From an uncultured Prochlorococcus sp. (lineage in GTDB: Bacteria > Cyanobacteriota > Cyanobacteriia > PCC-6307 > Cyanobiaceae), in assembly GCA_902564695.1 (NCBI GenBank), contig CACFCB010000001.1:124001-188000 (forward strand): 64,000 nt of DNA, written 5' to 3'. Numbering within the stretch: position 1 is the first letter of the stretch; every line of letters begins with the position of its first letter. Shown here piece after piece: positions 27,644-36,380 of the stretch. A model generated the notes under the pieces. That model saw nothing but the letters and a program-made list of their open reading frames with translations, had not been told where the DNA came from and ran no database searches. Both the position numbers and the translations under genes were made by a program.

Positions 27644-27675
27644 GGGACTCTGATTGATTTTGAGTCCCTTTTTTT
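27644..27675 (+). terminator. Rho-independent terminator of the HU gene
   Basis: GGGACTC and GAGTCCC form a perfect seven-pair stem around a ten-base loop, immediately followed by seven to eight T. It lies 46 bases after the HU stop. This is the clearest intrinsic terminator in the window. Confidence 0.9.
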
Positions 27676-27704
27676 GTAAAAATAGAGTTATTTTTTAAAA
27701 AATA

Positions 27705-27739
27705 AGAGTTTTTAGTGAAATAACTAAAAACTCTATTTT
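27705..27739. terminator. Second hairpin in tandem after the HU terminator
   Basis: AGAGTTTTTAGT and ACTAAAAACTCT form a perfect twelve-pair stem around the loop GAAATA, followed by ATTTT. The 3' arm can instead pair with an 11-base copy of the complement, AAAATAGAGTT at 27679-27689. It probably backs up the HU terminator or insulates the next gene. Confidence 0.55.
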
Positions 27740-27768
27740 AACAAATATAAATTGCAGAGCTTATTTAA

Positions 27769-28110
27769 TTGGAGAATTTATTTTTGGAAAATTATTTGTT
27801 TAGGAAAAACAGATATTTAATTATATTTTTTATGTATCTGTGTTTTTTTGTAACTCCAAAATTACCTAGCTATTCAAAAGTTTATGAGGATATTAATAAG
27901 CTAGTAAAAAGTTGTTATGAGGATGTTAATTCTTGTGAGGATGTATTGTTTAAGATAAATCAATATCAAAAAAATGCTGTGAAATATAAAAAATTCTCTT
28001 GTCAAACTAGATTGCTTGGTTTGGAAGCAAACATTATAATGGCTATGAATTCTAATTTTAAAAAAAAAGAAGCTAAAAGTCTTATTGATGACGTGAAGAG
28101 ATATTGCTAG
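27769..28110 (+). CDS. Small secreted or membrane-anchored protein, unknown
   Basis: This 113-residue ORF has a basic N-terminus and one strong hydrophobic segment (YLIIFFMYLCFFV, about residues 16-29) ending near PSYSK, like a signal peptide. After it lies a hydrophilic region with five cysteines, including CYEDVNSCEDVLF and a terminal Cys. The start is uncertain: TTG at 27769 is the track choice, and no in-frame ATG precedes the hydrophobic segment. I do not recognise the family. The paired cysteines suggest disulfides outside the cytosol. Confidence 0.5.
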   Translation: MENLFLENYLFRKNRYLIIFFMYLCFFVTPKLPSYSKVYEDINKLVKSCYEDVNSCEDVLFKINQYQKNAVKYKKFSCQTRLLGLEANIIMAMNSNFKKKEAKSLIDDVKRYC

Positions 28111-28264
28111 TTAAAAAAAATCATTCATTTAATATTGTTATTATTTATTACTTAGTAAATTTTAATAAGTTTAATGTTAAATACTAGGACAAATTAGGCT
28201 TTTATCTGATTTATATAAGTAAGATTAGACATATAAAAATTTAGAGTTTCTTCTAATTAAGAAA

Positions 28265-28540
28265 ATGGGCTCAAAAGCTTCTAATCCCAAAAAGACCAAC
28301 GATAAGTCAAGCAAAACCGTTAAGGTAAAAAATAGCAAATTTAAGAAATCAAGTCCTAAAGATCCAGATATATTAGTTAATCTTCCAGCTGGCTTGAAAT
28401 ATAAAGTCCCTGGTAAACGTCAAAGAGTCATTATTGGTTCAATAGTTATTGGATTGAATGTTTTATTAGTGATTAGTGTACTTGTATACTTTTATAGCCC
28501 ATCGTTTCAAGACTTTATTTACAATTTTGGGCGAAGCTAG
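28265..28540 (+). CDS. Small single-helix membrane protein with basic N-terminus
   Basis: This 91-residue protein has about 45 Lys/Ser/Asn-rich residues, then LPAGLKYKVPGKRQRVIIGSIVIGLNVLLVISVLVYFY, one clear transmembrane helix near residues 57-80, and a short tail. The basic side should stay in the cytoplasm. I have seen similar proteins in marine picocyanobacteria but know no function. It begins a row of small genes running to 30.7 kb. Confidence 0.6.
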   Translation: MGSKASNPKKTNDKSSKTVKVKNSKFKKSSPKDPDILVNLPAGLKYKVPGKRQRVIIGSIVIGLNVLLVISVLVYFYSPSFQDFIYNFGRS

Positions 28541-28711
28541 TTTTCAAATGCTTGGTAAATTTAATTAAATAAGTGACAAGAGCGATTTTCTTTAAATAGG
28601 AGAATATTACTATAAGAAAAAATAAAAGTGAAGTTTGGCTAAGAATATTTTTGGAATTTCTAAAAATAAATAGCTATATTCTAATCTTTTATTAGAAGCT
28701 TGTTAATAGTA

Positions 28712-28900
28712 ATGGCATACAAAAGAAGCCAAGAGCAAAAATCAATAAAGATTCCACAACAAAGAAAGACAACTCTTAAATGGGGAACTGATGGAGAGTT
28801 ATCATCTATTGACATGGCACGTATATTAGATCGTTTAAATAATCCAGATTTAACTGAATGCGAAATCACTATAAAAAAAGATAAAGGAAAAAAATTATAA
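28712..28900 (+). CDS. Small conserved-looking soluble protein, unknown
   Basis: From the ATG at 28712 this is a 62-residue protein beginning MAYKRSQEQKSIKIPQ and containing TLKWGTDGELSSIDMARILDRLNNP. The middle looks like a short structured domain and both ends are basic. The track start is a TTG four codons earlier. An antisense ORF covers the same region, but its translation is a low-complexity hydrophobic run, so I keep this strand. Function unknown. Confidence 0.5.
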   Translation: MAYKRSQEQKSIKIPQQRKTTLKWGTDGELSSIDMARILDRLNNPDLTECEITIKKDKGKKL

Positions 28901-28951
28901 ATCTTTATTTTCTCTTCTATAATTGATAGGATCAGTAATATTTTTTTGAAA

Positions 28952-29191
28952 ATGAAAATCACTATTGTGTTGATATCTTTATTAGCAATAAGCCTTAGTT
29001 TCTTATACTTTTCTACTGGCTACAAGTCAGCTTTTGAGGCTGACCAGCAATGCCATTATGATATGAGACTGAAATCTGTTGAATTTGATGGTTTAGGCTG
29101 TGACCATGATCTGGAAACGAATCAGTGGCTACTCTATAAAAATGGAATCAATGGTCAACCCTCTGAAGTTCTTGAAAGGTATCGATATTAA
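28952..29191 (+). CDS. Small exported or membrane-anchored protein with two paired cysteines
   Basis: The ATG at 28952 gives 79 residues: an N-terminal hydrophobic helix (ITIVLISLLAISLSFLYFS), then a polar domain with ADQQCHYDMRL and GLGCDHDLETNQW and the ending LERYRY. The two cysteines outside the helix suggest a disulfide. No family is recognised. It converges with the next gene, overlapping its stop by four bases. Confidence 0.55.
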   Translation: MKITIVLISLLAISLSFLYFSTGYKSAFEADQQCHYDMRLKSVEFDGLGCDHDLETNQWLLYKNGINGQPSEVLERYRY

Positions 29192-29400
29192 GTTATAAAA
29201 TTTTTATTTATTATTGGAAATAAATATACTGCAGCTATTGATGAGATGAAACCTATAATTATAAATGTTAGAAATTGACCTATTGAACCAGGAAGGTATG
29301 TATTTTGAAGGAAATAAAAATCAATTAATGATCCAACTGTTCCCCAAATAATTATCCAGGCAGATACATATGAAATACCTACTAATGTCTTTTTATCCAT
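29188..29400 (-). CDS. Small two-helix membrane protein
   Basis: This 70-residue protein has two hydrophobic segments, GISYVSAWIIIWGTVGSLIDFYFL and FLTFIIIGFISSIAAVYLFPII, joined by a short polar loop. Such proteins in cyanobacteria are often photosynthetic-complex accessory factors, but nothing here identifies a partner. It precedes no close gene on its strand; the Hli gene lies 54 bases upstream in the same direction and could share its transcript. Confidence 0.55.
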   Translation of the reverse strand: MDKKTLVGISYVSAWIIIWGTVGSLIDFYFLQNTYLPGSIGQFLTFIIIGFISSIAAVYLFPIINKNFIT

Positions 29401-29454
29401 GATCTTGAAATGGTTAAAGAATTTATATTATAAATATAAGATAAAGATTTGGTT

Positions 29455-29742
29455 TTAGTTGATTCCAAAAATTTTTTGAGTTGCTGGCTCTCCTGCAAAA
29501 GCTAATTCAGTAAGTATTAGCATTAAAAAACCTATCATCGCAACTCTGGCATTAACGAGTTCAGCATTTTCATTAAAGCCAAAGACTTGTTTTACCTCTT
29601 CGCCTCTATTGTTGATCCATTTTGAAGAAGAACTTACCGTTTGATTAATTGAATCTAATTTATTTTTAGATTCCGTCGTTTTTGTATTATTTGGCTCTAA
29701 TTTATTATTATGATTGTTTGACTTAGAATCATTATCAGACAT
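29455..29742 (-). CDS. hli: High-light-inducible protein (Hli, chlorophyll-binding family)
   Basis: The C-terminal half has the Hli/LHC helix ENAELVNARVAMIGFLMLILTELAFAG, with the conserved Glu, Asn and Arg of the chlorophyll-binding motif. The first 45 residues are polar and Asn/Ser/Lys-rich, making it, at 95 residues, longer than the minimal Hli of about 40-60. Hli proteins bind chlorophyll and carotenoid in thylakoids and protect photosystems and newly made chlorophyll. The NblS-type kinase in this window is the known regulator of hli genes in other cyanobacteria. Confidence 0.9.
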   Translation of the reverse strand: MSDNDSKSNNHNNKLEPNNTKTTESKNKLDSINQTVSSSSKWINNRGEEVKQVFGFNENAELVNARVAMIGFLMLILTELAFAGEPATQKIFGIN

Positions 29743-29777
29743 TTGAACTTAATATATATATATCTTTAGATTATAAG

Positions 29778-29933
29778 CTATTTTTTTAGAATTTTGTGCG
29801 AATGTCTTTTTTTTCGAGACTTAACCATACGTTTAGATTTTTTTGAAAGTGAGTAAATTTCAACTTTATTTAAAATAAAACCTAGAATTGAAAACAAAAT
29901 AATCAATAAAAAAAATATTAGAAAGGCTTTCAT
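29778..29933 (-). CDS. 51-residue single-helix membrane peptide
   Basis: Not in the ORF track because it is short. The reverse-strand frame from ATG at 29933 encodes an N-terminal helix MKAFLIFFLLIILFSILGF followed by a very basic tail ending KKRHSHKILKK. One helix plus about fifteen positive charges is a coherent small-protein pattern, although an AT-rich sequence can produce hydrophobic runs by chance. It lies 35 bases upstream of the Hli gene on the same strand. Function unknown. Confidence 0.4.
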   Translation of the reverse strand: MKAFLIFFLLIILFSILGFILNKVEIYSLSKKSKRMVKSRKKRHSHKILKK

Positions 29934-30114
29934 GTTGAAATAAGATTATTAATATATAATAATGATTTTAATAGTATATGTTTAAAGAAAGAAAGGAATT
30001 TATATATTCTAAGGATTACTTTTATCTATAACTTATTAAGTTTTGTTTGACTATTGATTAATGACTTGTTTTTAGTTGATTTTCTTGCTAAAAAATAATA
30101 TATGTTTCAAAATA

Positions 30115-30213
30115 ATGGATAGTACTATTCTGTCCATTGTTGTTTTAGTTTTTGTTGCCATGGTTGTAGTTGGTTGGCTAGAACTAATCCAAGAATTTTT
30201 TGTTCACATATAA
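30115..30213 (+). CDS. 32-residue single-helix membrane peptide
   Basis: Too short for the ORF track. The ATG at 30115 opens a frame reading MDSTILSIVVLVFVAMVVVG, then WLELIQEFFVHI and a stop. One helix with an acidic-aromatic tail resembles the low-mass subunits of photosystems, cytochrome b6f or NDH-1, although I cannot match it to a named one. It ends 21 bases before the NdhF-like gene on the same strand, which favours a shared transcript and perhaps a shared complex. Confidence 0.45.
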   Translation: MDSTILSIVVLVFVAMVVVGWLELIQEFFVHI

Positions 30214-30234
30214 AAGAAAGCTTATTTTGTAGCT

Positions 30235-30687
30235 ATGTTATTAAATCTTACTTGGTTGATTCCTGGCCTTCCAATTAGTCTATCTGTCTTGATTGCAGTA
30301 CTTCTGTTAAGTTTTAGAAAGACGATGAATAGGTTGACAAAACCAGTATCATATTTAATTATTATTAGCCTTATTATTGCGGAAATAATTAATTTTGTTT
30401 TATTTAAGCAACATATAACTGGGAATATTTTACTTTTTGGAAATAATTTTAAGTTAACTGTTGATAACTCAGCTTTGCTATTTTCTCAGTCTATAGGGCT
30501 AATTTTTTTATTGATTATGCTTTTTTCATTTTTTAAATTAAAAAGACAAAATGGCTATGTTAGATACTTTACTTTTCTTGGATTACTGAGTGGACTTGTT
30601 TTTATGTTCTCTTTTAGTGGGAGTCCATTTCACAATATTTATGATCCTTTATTATCATTTTTAAATAGAACAGGTATATCTCTTTAA
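30235..30687 (+). CDS. Stand-alone protein resembling the N-terminus of NDH-1 subunit NdhF
   Basis: This 150-residue protein begins LTWLIPGLPISLSVLIAVLL and later has NFKLTVDNSALL and GYVRYFTFLGLLSGLVFMFS. These parallel the first 130 residues of NdhF/NuoL, where WLIPVLPL, a short beta segment and GYVRFYAYLSL occur in the same order. The proton-channel domain (Proton_antipo_M) that should follow is absent: the frame stops at a plain stop codon. It may be a separate NDH-1-associated membrane protein or a fragment kept for another job. It has about four hydrophobic segments. Confidence 0.6.
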   Translation: MLLNLTWLIPGLPISLSVLIAVLLLSFRKTMNRLTKPVSYLIIISLIIAEIINFVLFKQHITGNILLFGNNFKLTVDNSALLFSQSIGLIFLLIMLFSFFKLKRQNGYVRYFTFLGLLSGLVFMFSFSGSPFHNIYDPLLSFLNRTGISL

Positions 30688-30803
30688 AATAGATTATTCT
30701 CTGATTTTATTAGGTATATGAGAATTAATTTAAGTTCAGATAAGTTCTAATATTATTTGAAGTTGTCATAAAATCTAAATTGTAATAAGCTTAATATAAT
30801 TTT

Positions 30804-32039
30804 TTGGATTTGGCTTTTGCTTTGAATGTTAATTCATCTTTAGATTTTCCTAAGAATATTGCATTAGTTCATGAATGGTTCTCTCCAAGATCTACTGGTG
30901 GTGCAGAGAAAGTTGTTCAAGTAATAGATGATTTATTAACTCAAATAGCATATAGACCAGAAATTTTTTCTTTAGTTAATTGTGAAAATTTGAAGAAAGG
31001 TAGTTGGTTATTCAACAGAAAAGTAAAGACTAGCTTTATCCAAGGATTACCATTTGGCATCTCACATGTTCAAAAATACCTACCCCTTTTGCCTTTTGCT
31101 ATTGAACAACTCGATTTAGAGGGATATCCATTGGTTATAAGCAGTAGTCATCTAGTAGCTAAAGGTGTTTTGACATCACCCGATCAGCTTCATATTAGTT
31201 ATGTTCATACACCTGTGAGATATGCCTGGGATCAAATGAATATATATTTGAAGCGTTCTTTTCTAAGTAAAATTGGGTTGGGCCCTTTAATTAGGTTTCA
31301 GCTGCATAATTTAAGGCAATGGGATCAATTAAGTAGCTCAAGAGTAGATTACTTGATAGCAAATTCAAATTTCACGGCAAAAAGGATTTGGAAATATTGG
31401 AGAAGGCCTTCTGAGGTCGTACATCCGCCGGTAAGTGTCAAGCGTTTTGAATGGAATAAGCCTAGAGAAGATTTCTTTCTGAGTGTCTGCAGATTAGTTC
31501 CTAATAAAAGAGTGGATTTACTAGTTAGAGCTTTTAATAAATTGAAATTGCCATTAATTGTGGTTGGAGATGGGGTCGAGAAAAGATATTTAGAAAATTT
31601 AGCAGGACCAACTGTTCAAATTCTTGGGTATCAAAGTATGGAGAAGGTCGAAGATTTAATGAGTCATTGCAGAGCTTTTGTTTATGCAGGGATTGAGGAC
31701 TTTGGAATCGCTCCAGTCGAGGCAATGGCCTCAGGAGCGCCTGTAATTGCTTTTGGAAAGGGAGGGGTTTTGGACACAGTTAAGTGTTTCAATATTAATC
31801 CTAGTAATGACTCAACTGGACTTTTGTTTTTTGATCAGACAGTTAAATCTTTGGTTGAAGCAATCGAATTTTTTGAATCAAAACAACTATGGAGAGATTT
31901 AAATCCTGAATTAATTCGGTATTGGGCTAATTCATTTTCTGAAGATTCATTCAAATTGAAATTCAGAAAAATTTTAAATAATGTATGGAATGATCATTTA
32001 AAATCTTGTGACATTGGATCTAGTGACCTTGGAGCTTGA
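30804..32039 (+). CDS. Glycosyltransferase family 4 (GT-B fold)
   Basis: This 411-residue protein has an N-terminal domain with ALVHEWFSPRSTGGAEKVV and a Rossmann C-terminal domain with FFLSVCRLVPNKRVDLLVRAF and the EX7E motif in EDFGIAPVEAMASGAPVIAFGKGG. These are GT4 features, close to WbaZ-like mannosyltransferases of O-antigen and exopolysaccharide pathways. The start is a TTG at 30804; I see no ATG before the conserved LVHEWFS. The sugar transferase 68 bases downstream on the same strand suggests a joint role in surface polysaccharide. Confidence 0.85.
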   Translation: MDLAFALNVNSSLDFPKNIALVHEWFSPRSTGGAEKVVQVIDDLLTQIAYRPEIFSLVNCENLKKGSWLFNRKVKTSFIQGLPFGISHVQKYLPLLPFAIEQLDLEGYPLVISSSHLVAKGVLTSPDQLHISYVHTPVRYAWDQMNIYLKRSFLSKIGLGPLIRFQLHNLRQWDQLSSSRVDYLIANSNFTAKRIWKYWRRPSEVVHPPVSVKRFEWNKPREDFFLSVCRLVPNKRVDLLVRAFNKLKLPLIVVGDGVEKRYLENLAGPTVQILGYQSMEKVEDLMSHCRAFVYAGIEDFGIAPVEAMASGAPVIAFGKGGVLDTVKCFNINPSNDSTGLLFFDQTVKSLVEAIEFFESKQLWRDLNPELIRYWANSFSEDSFKLKFRKILNNVWNDHLKSCDIGSSDLGA

Positions 32040-32107
32040 TCAAAAATTTTCTAATTAAGTAAGGTGTTAAAAGGTTGAAGTCATGAGCTTAACTAACTCA
32101 ATAATTT

Positions 32108-32860
32108 GTGCAAAATAATCCTGGAAAGTCATTATTACGATGGTCAGAGTTTCGAAAGGGCTCTCCTAGAATTCCATTTGAAGTAATTTCGAAAGAACCA
32201 TCTTTATTACCTGCTTCTGAACTAATAAGAAATCAGAGTAGATACGGACGCTCTATAAAAAGAACAGGCGATGTTATTTTCTCTTTAATGGTAATAACTC
32301 TTGGCTCTCCTGTATTTATCTTAATTGCAATTTTAGTAAAGTTAAGTTCTCCTGGATCTATCTTTTATGTGCAAAAAAGAGTAGGAAGAAATTATAGAGA
32401 ATTTGGATGTATTAAATTTAGAACAATGTATAAAGATGCTGATGAGTTGCTTCCCAATTTACTCGAGAAATATCCTCTTATGAGAAAGGAATTTGAGAAG
32501 GATTTTAAATTAAGACATGACCCTAGAATAACAAAATTAGGGAGATTTCTAAGACGCTCAAGTCTTGATGAACTACCACAATTTTTTAATGTTTTGAAAG
32601 GTGAAATGAGCGTTGTGGGCCCTAGACCAATTGTTAATAACGAAATTAATAAATATGGTGTTTTTATGGAAGAAGTTATATCTGTTAGACCAGGCCTAAC
32701 AGGATTGTGGCAAGTTAGTGGACGAAATAATCTTAGTTATAAAAAAAGGGTTCAATTGGATTTAGTTTACGCAAGAAAAAGAAGTTTTATACTTGATTTA
32801 GAAATAATTATTCTTACACTTGGTGTTTTATTGTTCCCTATGGATCGAGGGGCTTTTTGA
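32108..32860 (+). CDS. Polyprenyl-phosphate sugar-1-phosphate transferase (WbaP/WcaJ-like catalytic domain)
   Basis: This is the bacterial sugar transferase domain (PF02397): a membrane helix at KRTGDVIFSLMVITLGSP, then SIFYVQKRVGRNYREFGCIKFRTMYKDAD, RRSSLDELPQFFNVLKGEMSVVGPRP, and the C-terminal RPGLTGLWQVSGRNN. Such enzymes load the first sugar phosphate on undecaprenyl phosphate to begin a surface glycan. At 250 residues it lacks the N-terminal multi-helix domain of full WbaP. It starts with GTG at 32108 and follows the GT4 gene. Confidence 0.9.
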   Translation: MQNNPGKSLLRWSEFRKGSPRIPFEVISKEPSLLPASELIRNQSRYGRSIKRTGDVIFSLMVITLGSPVFILIAILVKLSSPGSIFYVQKRVGRNYREFGCIKFRTMYKDADELLPNLLEKYPLMRKEFEKDFKLRHDPRITKLGRFLRRSSLDELPQFFNVLKGEMSVVGPRPIVNNEINKYGVFMEEVISVRPGLTGLWQVSGRNNLSYKKRVQLDLVYARKRSFILDLEIIILTLGVLLFPMDRGAF

Positions 32861-32862
32861 AT

Positions 32863-33810
32863 TTAGTAATTTATAAACCTTATTACTAAAAAAATAAATA
32901 TAATCCAAATTAATTCTAGTCTAATGCTTAGGTCTAGTATCTTTTTAATTGATTCCTCATTTGCTATTGGATAAGACTTTGCAATAAATGGTTTTATCTT
33001 TTTCTTTCCCTTGTAAAAATTTATCCCTCCCATTCTTACACCAGCACAATAAGCGAAAATTGCCTCAGATATTCCCGAGTTTGGAGAAGAATCCATTAAA
33101 CCATCTTTCCATGCATTTCTAATTGTGCTTGCGATAGATTGTTTAGGTCTACAGCAAAAAGGGAGAGTTATTAAAACAATTCTTGATGGAATAAAGGTAA
33201 GGAAGTCGTCTAGTTTTGCACCAATAAAACCAAGCCATCTTAGATTTCCTTCTTTGTATCCAAGCATTGAATCAATAGTGCTAGAAGCTTTAAAGATCCA
33301 AACCATTGTTAATGGCCCTGGCATTAATTTGTTGAATTGCCAGACAATTATTCCAAGAAACATCCAAAACAAAGGAGCAAATATACCATCAACTGAATTT
33401 TCACTTGCTGTTTCAGCAGTTGCCCTAAGAATCTCATCTTTATCTAAATGTTCAACATCTCTACCAACAATTAAACTTAATTTTTCTCTTGCAGATTGAA
33501 TATTATCTGGTTTTATTTCTTTAGAAATTATATTAATAATCTCCATAACACTTTTATTAAGACTTCCTGATGCGAGTCCGCTGCTCAAAATAAAAATAAA
33601 AATAATTGTGCTAAAAAAAGGAATATGGATTTCAAATTTTAGAAATAATCTTTCTATAAACCATCCAGAAATACCGCTTAAAAATACAATAATAAAAGTG
33701 ATTATTCCCCCTCCAATATAAAGTTTTAATTTATTTCCATTAGCAATATCTTCCGTCAATCTCTTTAAGAAGTTAATACCCGCACCCATCAATTCAACTG
33801 GATGTGGCAA
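32863..33810 (-). CDS. cobD: Adenosylcobinamide-phosphate synthase (CobD/CbiB), start unresolved
   Basis: This membrane enzyme of cobalamin synthesis attaches aminopropanol to cobyric acid. The family features HPVELMGAGINFL, TAETASENSVDGIFAPLFWMFLG and DSMLGYKEGNLRWLG are present. The track start is a TTG at 33810, but the conserved family N-terminus is encoded in the same frame just upstream, reading GAILLDLLLGDPENLPHPVE. Between the in-frame TAA at about 33886 and that TTG there is no ATG, GTG or TTG, only ATA, ATC or CTC codons. Either a rare start is used or the start has been mutated. The upstream segment overlaps the end of ilvC. Confidence 0.85.
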   Translation of the reverse strand: MPHPVELMGAGINFLKRLTEDIANGNKLKLYIGGGIITFIIVFLSGISGWFIERLFLKFEIHIPFFSTIIFIFILSSGLASGSLNKSVMEIINIISKEIKPDNIQSAREKLSLIVGRDVEHLDKDEILRATAETASENSVDGIFAPLFWMFLGIIVWQFNKLMPGPLTMVWIFKASSTIDSMLGYKEGNLRWLGFIGAKLDDFLTFIPSRIVLITLPFCCRPKQSIASTIRNAWKDGLMDSSPNSGISEAIFAYCAGVRMGGINFYKGKKKIKPFIAKSYPIANEESIKKILDLSIRLELIWIIFIFLVIRFINY

Positions 33811-33875
33811 GTTTTCCGGATCGCCTAATAAAAGATCTAAAAGTATTGCTCCGAATATGAGGTATGAGATGGCTC

Positions 33876-34895
<1,020 letters not shown>

Positions 34896-34998
34896 TTAAG
34901 GCTGAGCTTACGAAATAGAGTGCTATTGAAACCACTTTCTTTGATATATTTTTTTGACTATCAAGACAATTAAGCCAATAAGTCTAGTGAATGAATCG

Positions 34999-35601
34999 TC
35001 AACTTTCACTTGGATGAGTTATTACTCTGTCTATTAGGCCATAGTTTTTTGCTTCTTCTGCGCTTAAAAAATAATCACGATCAGTATCTTTTTCTATTTT
35101 TTCAAATGTTTGTCCTGTCATCTCTGCCATTGATTTATTAAGCATTTCTTTTATTCGGAGAATTTCTCGTGCTTCAATTTCTATATCGCTTGCTTGCCTT
35201 TGAGCAGTTCCACCGAGTGGTTGGTGAATCATGATTCGGCTATGAGGAAGGGCAAGCCTTTTCCCTTTTGTACCTGCAGATAATAAAAATGCACCCATAG
35301 AGGCGGCCAATCCAACGCAAATAGTTACAAGGTCACTTTTGACGTATTTCATGGTGTCATATATTGCTAAACCAGCGGTTACTGAGCCTCCAGGACTATT
35401 GATATAAAGATAAATAGGTTTGCTACTGTCTTCAGAATCAAGATAAAGCATTTGTGCAACTAGACTGTTAGCAATGCCATCATTGACTTCTTGTCCAAGA
35501 AATAAAATTCTCTCTGCACCAAGTCGTGTATATATATCTACCCATCTTTCGTATTGACTTCCTGGAAGTCGGTATGGAACGCTTGGAGTACCTATTGGCA
35601 T
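34999..35601 (-). CDS. clpP: ATP-dependent Clp protease proteolytic subunit (active ClpP)
   Basis: The full catalytic triad is visible: Ser in [15 protein letters not shown], His in [12 protein letters not shown], and Asp in [13 protein letters not shown]. The N-terminal sequence and the 200-residue length match cyanobacterial ClpP. It follows clpR by 65 bases on the same strand. In Synechococcus the corresponding pair forms one mixed ClpP3/ClpR core that works with ClpC, and the gene order here suggests the same. Which numbered paralog this is cannot be fixed without a tree. Confidence 0.93.
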   Translation of the reverse strand: MPIGTPSVPYRLPGSQYERWVDIYTRLGAERILFLGQEVNDGIANSLVAQMLYLDSEDSSKPIYLYINSPGGSVTAGLAIYDTMKYVKSDLVTICVGLAASMGAFLLSAGTKGKRLALPHSRIMIHQPLGGTAQRQASDIEIEAREILRIKEMLNKSMAEMTGQTFEKIEKDTDRDYFLSAEEAKNYGLIDRVITHPSES

Positions 35602-35666
35602 GGCTGATTAATGTGGAATGTTTAGTAATTGAAATTTAAAAAAAATTTATTAAAAAAATAGATAAA

Positions 35667-36341
35667 TTAACTGGGTAAAACTTTTTCGCCTGGCAAGTCT
35701 TTTCTACTTGTCAGAACGCGATCAATTACACCATATTTTACTGCTTCCTGAGGGTTGAGGTAGCTCATTCGATCTGAGTCTTTTGATAATTGCTCTACTG
35801 ACCTTCCCGTGTTTTGACTAAGGATTTCTAGCATTGCTTTTTTGTTATGAATAACTTCTTTCGCTCTGATTTGAATATCAGTTGCTTGGCCTTGTGCTCC
35901 ACTCCTGGGCTGATGAAGAACAATGGAGGCGTGAGGTAATGCTGCTCTATGTCCTTTCGTACCTGCTGAGAGGATTACTGCTGCTGTCCCCATTGCTTGA
36001 CCAATACAAATTGTGTGAACAGGCGGTTTTACGTATTTCAACGTATCACAAATTGCAAAAGCTTCTGTTTCGAATCCAATTGCATCACCTGTGTACCAAC
36101 TTGTTCCAGTTGAATTTATGTAGAAATAGATAGGTTTTTCTGAATTATCAAATTCTAGAAAAAGAAGTTGAGCAATTATTAGCTCAGTGACATCCATCCC
36201 AAGCTGTCTTTTGGCGTCGTCATCAGAGAATAATGGCAAGCCTAAATAAACTATCCTCTCTTTTAGAAGAAGTGATGGTAAATCAGGCGGTGGAGTTCTC
36301 ATTACGGCAGAATCGCCATAATACGGAGCAGATGTAGTCAT
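35667..36341 (-). CDS. clpR: ClpR, ClpP-like subunit without catalytic serine
   Basis: This 224-residue protein has the ClpP fold, but the active-site segment reads ICIGQAMGTAAVILSAG, lacking the Ser of the usual ASMGA. The His region IVLHQPRSGAQG and SDRMSYLNPQEA remain. An insertion around NSTGTSWYTGDAIGFETEAF is typical of ClpR. ClpR subunits are inactive but structural in the mixed heptameric rings of cyanobacteria and chloroplasts. It is first in a clpR-clpP pair. Confidence 0.9.
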   Translation of the reverse strand: MTTSAPYYGDSAVMRTPPPDLPSLLLKERIVYLGLPLFSDDDAKRQLGMDVTELIIAQLLFLEFDNSEKPIYFYINSTGTSWYTGDAIGFETEAFAICDTLKYVKPPVHTICIGQAMGTAAVILSAGTKGHRAALPHASIVLHQPRSGAQGQATDIQIRAKEVIHNKKAMLEILSQNTGRSVEQLSKDSDRMSYLNPQEAVKYGVIDRVLTSRKDLPGEKVLPS

Positions 36342-36380
36342 ATGAAGTTTAAGTTTTCTTGGATTGGAGCCTAGCTAGAT

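Noticed and set aside
28681-28962. 93-residue reverse-strand ORF over the small soluble gene
   Set aside because: Its translation is a mix of hydrophobic and random segments, and the forward strand encodes a more protein-like product.
33125-33499. 124-residue forward ORF antisense to cobD
   Set aside because: It covers the conserved core of cobD and shows no domain of its own.
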